Made by a program: the position numbers and the translations under genes. Of a stretch of 64,000 bases of DNA, positions 58,799-64,000 are shown in pieces; positions within the stretch are counted from its first letter, which is position 1, and each line of letters starts with the position of its first letter. The stretch is from Pseudopyrenochaeta lycopersici. Its lineage: Eukaryota; Ascomycota; Dothideomycetes; Pleosporales; Pseudopyrenochaetaceae. The stretch spans positions 310,001 through 374,000 of the forward strand of contig NHZP01000021.1 in assembly GCA_003313425.1 (NCBI GenBank), written 5' to 3'. The notes beneath the pieces are model-generated. The model did no database searches. It saw only the letters and a program-made list of their open reading frames with translations, and had not been told where the DNA came from.

Positions 58799-59258
58799 GT
58801 GTTCACAAAGACAGGAGACTGTACACAGGTCTCGCACACTATCGAAAATAGAAATACACCTCTTTGATGCTTTAGACAAGAGCGTGTCGATTGTCTGTTG
58901 GGGGGCCTTGTTTGCACAGCCTATCCGCGCAGGGTCGATTCTCTACATATACTGCCGTACGACCAGTCATAACGGTCAGCAGTAAGAATAAAGCAACATT
59001 TTTTGTGACTTCTGAGTGAATAAACATTTTTATCACAGCCTCCTGTAATGGCATGATGTGCTTGACTTGCAGATCTGCCTCAACCTTTTTATATCAAAAC
59101 GCCCAACACAAAACTATGTAGACCTATTTTCCTAACTATCCAACACCAGAAATATTAGAATAACACCCGCATTAAACTCTTCAACCCCAAGCCACCCTCG
59201 TCGTCGCTCTTTGTCATTTATACCCCGTTGTGGCAGTTGAGAGGTCAGGGGCAAATAT

Positions 59259-59717
59259 CTATCCAAAGCAATTACACCGCTCCCTTTTCTTCCTCTTCTC
59301 CGGCTCCATTGGATCCCAGATACATGCACCAGCCCGCCAACACCTATACGCATATTAGCATTTGTACGTATTACATTGTACCAGCTGCTTCGCAAGGACG
59401 TGACGATGTGAATGGGAGTGTTTGATAACTTACTGCCACCAACTGAGAGCAAACACACATAGCACACCCATGGCCAAGATCCCTAGCATGAAGGCAAAGA
59501 ACATTTTCTGCCGATATATCTCTTGCTCGTCAATCTTGCTCCTCCAGGCGTATGGCACATCGTCTTCGGAGGGTACGGAGCCGACGTGGGGCCAGTGTGG
59601 GTTCTTGTAGGCCAGTGTCGTAGGGATAGTGATGTTGTGTGGGGTGTTGATGATTGGGGTTGGGAGTATCATGTCGGCGGGCGCAAGGGGGTCGAAGGGT
59701 TCGATGAATTGAGCCAT
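59259..59717 (-). CDS. Small one-TM protein with Cys-rich basic tail, 122 aa
   Basis: Two exons (59717-59434 and 59343-59259) join in phase 2 with a GTAAGT donor, a GCTAAT branch site and a TATAG acceptor. The N-terminal about 70 residues are Pro-rich and soluble (MAQFIEPFDPLAPADMILPT), with HVGSVPSEDDVPYAWRSKID just before the membrane. One transmembrane helix follows: FFAFMLGILAMGVLCVFALS. The second exon adds a short tail, CWRAGACIWDP, then a Lys/Arg run and CNCFG. I do not recognise the family. The layout (soluble N terminus, single TM, basic Cys tail) fits a small membrane subunit or adaptor. If the intron is not used, the protein would end one residue after the WW at the end of the TM segment. 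Confidence 0.6.
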
Positions 59718-60364
59718 GATTAGTGTTTTTCGGGGGAGAAAAGATGGAGATGGGAAAGAGTGTTGTCGGTGCTACGAAAGGACAGGAGTTCGCCTCAGCG
59801 TCGTTTGATGGTAACGCTGGCAAGAAAAGGGGCCCTAAGGACGAGTCGTCTCGTGTACAGAGGGACGGCAAGTGGTGAGTGTATTTCTTCGTCTGAGGTC
59901 ACAGTGGCTGACTTTCATGGTCGTTTGTGCGAGATTGGAGGATGGAGATGGTAAGGACCGTGAACGCATGGGCTGAGCGACAGGCGTTTGACAGGAAGAA
60001 TAAGGGTTGCTCAACGTGAGGGGAGCCAATTATTGACCTCTCATGAGTTACGATATTGCTATTGGACTTTAGTCCGTCTCGAGTGGGCACAACCACAGAA
60101 TGTGCGATGCTGTGACCAATGACGATGACCCCATTATTTCTGAGGAACAAAGCAAATTCAACTATTGAGGGCAAGGTTGGGGCTTGAAAATTTGAATTCG
60201 TGGAAGGGTACACCGGTCGTGATTGAGTATAACGTCCTTGAATGGTAAGAAGATATAATCAGAGGAGACAATGAACAGATGACTACAGTAGCAGCATTTG
60301 GGGAAGCACATTGGAGTAGAAAGCAATGTAAGGTTGCAGGCATGTCTGACATAAAACTAAATAT
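59718..60364. other. Intergenic stretch, small TM gene / pantoate ligase
   Basis: This 647-bp stretch lies between two minus-strand genes. No supported gene; it should contain the small TM gene's promoter. Confidence 0.5.
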
Positions 60365-61462
60365 TTATTTAATCGGGTCTAAGATGATGTTATCGATCAA
60401 CCGAACTGGGACCTGACCCTCCCCAAGACCCAAAACCTCTCCTTCTTGCGGTTCTTCGATGGGCAACATTTTGACTGCACCACTGAGCACTGCACCTTTC
60501 GTGTCGTCTACTTCATCAATCTCCTCCATGGTGTCAGGATCTGCAAGGCTCAGATAATCGACTTGGAACTTGGCGCGCTTGCTCGGTTCCAGACTCTCTT
60601 GCTCAAGCAGTGTTGTGTCGCCGTGTTCAGCTGCAGGCCAGAGGATGTCACCTCGTAGCCTCTTGCCAGCTTTGTACTGCGCCTCTGCTTTGCGAAGCGC
60701 TTGATTGAGCACGATACCCACATTACGACGTCGGTCGCCTAAATACACATTGCGGGAAGACAGAGCTAAGCCATCTGGTTCTCGTGAAGTGGGAATGATG
60801 CGCAGATCCATGTCCAGATGAAAGTCCTTGATCAGCCGGCTGATGACCCTGGTTTGCTGGACGTCTTTCTGGCCAAAGTAGACACGGTCGGGCGTGCAGA
60901 TGTTGAAGAGCTTCATGCATACAGTTGCCACGCCACGAAAAAAGACAGGTCTCGACGCACCCTCGAGAAGCTGACCCAGTGGACGCATTTCGATAAAGCT
61001 CCCAACACCCGGTATGCTGCTATCAGGGGGCAGTGTTGGGTACATGGTCTTGGTGTTGGGGGCAAAGATAGCCGTCAAGCGCCCTTGACCTGCGCTTGCC
61101 AATTGTTTATCTAACTCGGTCAACTTTCGCAAGTCGGATTCCCATGTCTTAGGATATGATGCCAGATCCTCGTTCAAGCCAAATTGTGTAGGGTTTACAT
61201 AGATGGTGACAAAGACGTCTGTGTTTTCAGCTGCGGCATGTCGGACCAGCGAGACGTGGCCCTCATGCAGGGCGCCCATGGTGGGGACGAGGCCTACTGT
61301 GCGCTTGTTGAGGAGGAGGCCGCGGCGATATTCGCGCAAGGGGGCCACATGGTGGAAGATGTGTGTCTGGGATGCGGCGGCAGATGCGATGCGGAGAGGT
61401 GCGCTCGTGGAGAGGAAGCGGAAGCCATTATTCCCCGTGCGAGTTCGCGATGGGAGTGCCAA
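60365..61462 (-). CDS. PAN6: Pantoate-beta-alanine ligase (pantothenate synthetase), 365 aa
   Basis: A single exon encodes a PanC-type ligase that joins pantoate and beta-alanine with ATP to make pantothenate, the precursor of coenzyme A. Motifs are VPTMGALHEGHVSLV (the HIGH-like HEGH at residues 66-69), VTIYVNPTQFG, VYFGQKDVQQ and LALSSRNVYL. Residues 1-38 precede the catalytic core and contain Arg, Ser and Ala but no acidic residue (MALPSRTRTG, then RFLSTSAPLR). This looks like a mitochondrial presequence (inference). The protein is longer than yeast Pan6 mainly at the N terminus and in a C-terminal insert. It is divergent from DBP7. Confidence 0.95.
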   Translation of the reverse strand: MALPSRTRTGNNGFRFLSTSAPLRIASAAASQTHIFHHVAPLREYRRGLLLNKRTVGLVPTMGALHEGHVSLVRHAAAENTDVFVTIYVNPTQFGLNEDLASYPKTWESDLRKLTELDKQLASAGQGRLTAIFAPNTKTMYPTLPPDSSIPGVGSFIEMRPLGQLLEGASRPVFFRGVATVCMKLFNICTPDRVYFGQKDVQQTRVISRLIKDFHLDMDLRIIPTSREPDGLALSSRNVYLGDRRRNVGIVLNQALRKAEAQYKAGKRLRGDILWPAAEHGDTTLLEQESLEPSKRAKFQVDYLSLADPDTMEEIDEVDDTKGAVLSGAVKMLPIEEPQEGEVLGLGEGQVPVRLIDNIILDPIK

Positions 61463-61891
61463 GGTCGAGATTCGGCATCGGAGTGCTGTAGGTGCTGTGC
61501 TCGGTCAGCTTCGTGACTCAATGGCTCGATATGAGGCTATTCACCAGCTGGAAAGCGGAGAGAGGGCATGGCGGCGGGGGATTCGGAGGTGCCGCGGTCC
61601 ACAGCGCGTGTTCTTGATGTCAAGTCGCGCAGAGATGGTGGCTTTTATGACCACAGAGCCCCTTCACAGCAGATGAGCAGAAGAAGAGGGAAGAGACCGC
61701 CATCCTCGTCGACAGATGAGAAGGGCAAAGTCGACTCGCGACTGCGCTGAAGCTGCCATCATGGGAGGCTGGCCCACTCCAGCCTAGCGCCCCACCAAAA
61801 AGTTTCCAAGTTGAGATTTCCAGAGTCGTTGCATTTGACGCCCCACCACCCCAACCTACCGCTACGGTACGACTCTACGAAACGGAGCAAA
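61463..61891. promoter_or_regulatory. Divergent promoter, pantoate ligase / DBP7
   Basis: This 429-bp gap separates two start codons. Plus-strand frames crossing it are shadows of the ligase gene. No defined regulatory site was recognised. Confidence 0.45.
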
Positions 61892-64000
61892 ATGGCCGAC
61901 GATGGCATGCTCCTCAACTTCTCCATACCCGACTCCGGGCTGCTCGCGAGGCCGAGTTTCAAGGGCGGGAACTGGAAGGATCGTCTCACGGCAAAGAAGG
62001 CGGCACAGAACTGGCATACCAAGGCTACCGCACGACTGAGCGGAGAGAAGGCCCCAAAGAAGGTCGCAGACAATGCGACAGACGTGAACCGCACAGCGCT
62101 GGGCCCCAGAACGAGGAGAGTGTCCAAAAGCCCAGAACCGGCAACACATGCAGAGCGGCCAGTAAAGCGAACTCGGGTCAGCGGCGACTTCAGGCCAAAG
62201 TCCACTGAGAAGACTGGAGAAAGCGACTTCAGGCCGCAGTCCAATCCAGCCGTGACGAAGAGGCCGGGCGAGAAGCAGGAGGCGCCAAAAGGTGGAAAGC
62301 AGATTATCTCGTCACTTTTCACCTACAACCCCACCTCGACAACGAAGCCCCAAGCAGGCGAACGCCGCGCAGAAGATGCGCCAGTCGAGCCTTCGAACGC
62401 ACCGCTCAGCAGCGAACTCGACACTTTTACTTCTCTCGGTATATCCACGACGCTCGCGGCGCATCTGTTGAACAAGATGGAATTAAAGGCACCGACAGCA
62501 ATTCAGAAGGCGGCAATCACACAACTAGTCAAGGACGACTCAGACGCCTTTATACAGGCTGAGACAGGTTCAGGGAAGACGCTAGCATATTTGCTGCCCA
62601 TCGTGCAAAGACTAATGGAACTCTCCGCGAACATGAAGAAGCGGAAAGTAGACGAGAACGTGCAAAGAAACTCGGGTTTATTTGCTATCATCATGGCGCC
62701 GACACGAGAATTGAGCAAACAGATTGCACTGGTCTTGGAGAAGCTCTTGGGTTGCGCACACTGGTTAGTGGCTACGACGGTTATTGGTGGTGAAAAGAAG
62801 AAGTCAGAGAAGGCGCGATTGCGAAAAGGAATCAACATCCTGGTCGCCACCCCTGGTCGACTTGTCGATCATCTGGAGCACACCGAGGCGCTGGATGTGA
62901 GCAATGTGAGATGGCTTGTTCTGGACGAAGGGGATCGCTTAATGGAGCTTGGATTTGAACAGGAGATCCAGCGAATTGTTGGTGCGCTGAATCTACGAAT
63001 GCGTGCGAAGAAGGACGATCAACTGAAGATACCTGGACTGCCGGAGAAGCGAACCACTGTTCTCTGTTCTGCGACGATGAAGATGGATGTGGAGAGGCTT
63101 GGCCAGATCAGCTTGAAGGATGCCGTGCACATTCGAGCGGACCCCACAAGCAAAGAACAGGATGTTGGCGGAACGAAAGATGATCAGACTTTCTTTGCCC
63201 CGGCGCAACTGAAGCAGTCGTATGCTGTAGTTGCTCCAAAACTTCGGCTGGTCACTCTGATGAGTTTCCTAAAGCGCGCATTTGCACGCAAAGGCTCAGT
63301 CATGAAGGCCATTGTGTTCATATCATGCGCCGATTCGGTCGACTTCCATTTCGATATGCTTACCAGCGACTTGGAACAGAAATCGGAGAAGAAGCAGGAC
63401 GCTAAAGAGGAGGAATCGGAGGATGATAGCTCAGAAAAGAAGCCCACGAAAAAGGCCAAAGCTGTACCACAGGCAGACCCCACCAAACTCACAGTGACCA
63501 ACGCCGAATCGCCAATTCTCTCTACCAAAACACATAGCGTAACAGCATATCGTCTCCATGGTTCTCTCCAGCAATCCCTTCGAACATCCACCCTCGCTCA
63601 CTTCACCAAGAACAAAGAACCTGCCGTTCTCATTGCCACCGACGTTGCATCTCGAGGTCTTGATCTTCCAAATGTCGATCTTGTCGTCGAGTTTGACCCC
63701 ACCTTCGCTCGAGAAGACCATCTCCATCGTATTGGTCGTACTGCACGTGCCGGCCGTGATGGGCGTGCATGCATCTTTCTCATGCCCGGCTGTGAAGAAG
63801 GTTATGTGGATATCCTTAAATCAGACAGAAAAGACACGGAAGCAGGTATCCACATTTCCCGACAAGATGCGGACGACATTCTCAACCGCGGACTAGTCAC
63901 CAGCGGCTTGGTAGATAAGAATGCGTACATGGATAAGGCGACTGATCTTCAACTCGCCATTGAGCGTTGGGCTCTAGCTTCACCATCACGTCTCGAAGCA
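61892..64000 (+). CDS. DBP7: ATP-dependent RNA helicase Dbp7 (DDX31 family), 5' part
   Basis: An open frame of 703 codons starts at 61892 and continues past the right edge, so the C terminus is missing. Helicase motifs in order are LKAPTAIQKAAI (Q motif), AETGSGKT (223-230), PTRELSKQ, TPGRLVDHL, DEGD (345-348), CSATMK, RLHGSLQQSL, ATDVASRGLD and HRIGRTARAGRDG (from H612). DEGD in place of DEAD is the usual form in fungal Dbp7. Before the core lies a basic, disordered stretch that includes ISSLFTYNP, a Dbp7 family mark. An acidic/Lys insert sits between the two RecA domains. Dbp7 works in the nucleolus in assembly of the large ribosomal subunit. The codons seen contain no intron. Confidence 0.96.
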   Translation, partial: MADDGMLLNFSIPDSGLLARPSFKGGNWKDRLTAKKAAQNWHTKATARLSGEKAPKKVADNATDVNRTALGPRTRRVSKSPEPATHAERPVKRTRVSGDFRPKSTEKTGESDFRPQSNPAVTKRPGEKQEAPKGGKQIISSLFTYNPTSTTKPQAGERRAEDAPVEPSNAPLSSELDTFTSLGISTTLAAHLLNKMELKAPTAIQKAAITQLVKDDSDAFIQAETGSGKTLAYLLPIVQRLMELSANMKKRKVDENVQRNSGLFAIIMAPTRELSKQIALVLEKLLGCAHWLVATTVIGGEKKKSEKARLRKGINILVATPGRLVDHLEHTEALDVSNVRWLVLDEGDRLMELGFEQEIQRIVGALNLRMRAKKDDQLKIPGLPEKRTTVLCSATMKMDVERLGQISLKDAVHIRADPTSKEQDVGGTKDDQTFFAPAQLKQSYAVVAPKLRLVTLMSFLKRAFARKGSVMKAIVFISCADSVDFHFDMLTSDLEQKSEKKQDAKEEESEDDSSEKKPTKKAKAVPQADPTKLTVTNAESPILSTKTHSVTAYRLHGSLQQSLRTSTLAHFTKNKEPAVLIATDVASRGLDLPNVDLVVEFDPTFAREDHLHRIGRTARAGRDGRACIFLMPGCEEGYVDILKSDRKDTEAGIHISRQDADDILNRGLVTSGLVDKNAYMDKATDLQLAIERWALASPSRLEA

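Larger units (their letters stand above)
48620..59258. other. 10.6-kb stretch with no supported gene
   Basis: The beginning is the XlnR 3' region. From about 49.3 to 57.7 kb the composition is near balanced, and only short frames occur in all six phases, none with a recognised domain, signal peptide plus Cys pattern or clean exon chain. From about 57.8 to 59.1 kb the DNA becomes A/T-rich and carries short diverged repeats. No tRNA-like TPsiC box was found. It may hold lineage-specific genes, noncoding RNA or decayed mobile DNA that cannot be recognised by eye. Confidence 0.5.

Noticed and set aside
1..64000. Possible secondary-metabolite or defence gene cluster
   Set aside because: No PKS, NRPS, terpene cyclase, transporter set or NLR-type gene was seen; the genes are unrelated housekeeping and regulatory functions.

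Overview
This window is nuclear DNA of a filamentous ascomycete (Pezizomycotina). The support is: short GT-AG introns, mostly about 50-80 nt, in nearly every gene; a fungal-type xylanolytic regulator XlnR; a filamentous-fungal histone H4 variant; and fungal family proteins (DUF2293, HAL4/SAT4 kinase, Svf1). A dothideomycete is my best guess from protein flavour, but that is inference. I saw no tRNA, rRNA or CRISPR array. Exon boundaries below were placed by reading splice signals, checking codon phase and comparing with remembered family sequence, with no alignment run.

Left part (1-12.4 kb): a GH2 glycosidase, a six-exon DUF2293 protein, a small LYR-like protein convergent with a CCDC25/NFACT-R homologue, a disordered 149-aa protein, the gamma-tubulin microprotein MZT1 and a membrane-anchored GNAT protein.

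Middle part (14.7-40.7 kb) is gene-dense housekeeping territory: a SAT4/HAL4 kinase divergent from SVF1, a histone H4 variant with a tight cluster of ACGCGT-type boxes, a 2EXR/F-box-like protein divergent from MLH1, a PEP mutase/isocitrate lyase family enzyme, a conserved hypothetical, deoxyhypusine hydroxylase convergent with RNA polymerase I subunit RPA12, the cohesin loader SCC2/Mis4 (1823 aa), a 255-aa hypothetical and an aldehyde dehydrogenase.

Right part (40.7-64 kb) is sparse. XlnR sits alone between a 4.6-kb and a 10.6-kb stretch with no supported gene. A small one-TM Cys-tailed protein, pantoate-beta-alanine ligase and the first 703 codons of the DEAD-box helicase DBP7 follow; DBP7 runs off the right edge. 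Between 57.8 and 58.8 kb there are degraded short repeats.

Functionally the genes do not form one pathway or a metabolite cluster. They include chromosome and chromatin functions (SCC2, MLH1, H4 variant, MZT1), ribosome and translation functions (RPA12, DBP7, deoxyhypusine hydroxylase) and carbon/cofactor metabolism (XlnR, GH2, ALDH, PanC). The most noteworthy element is the H4 variant with its promoter.
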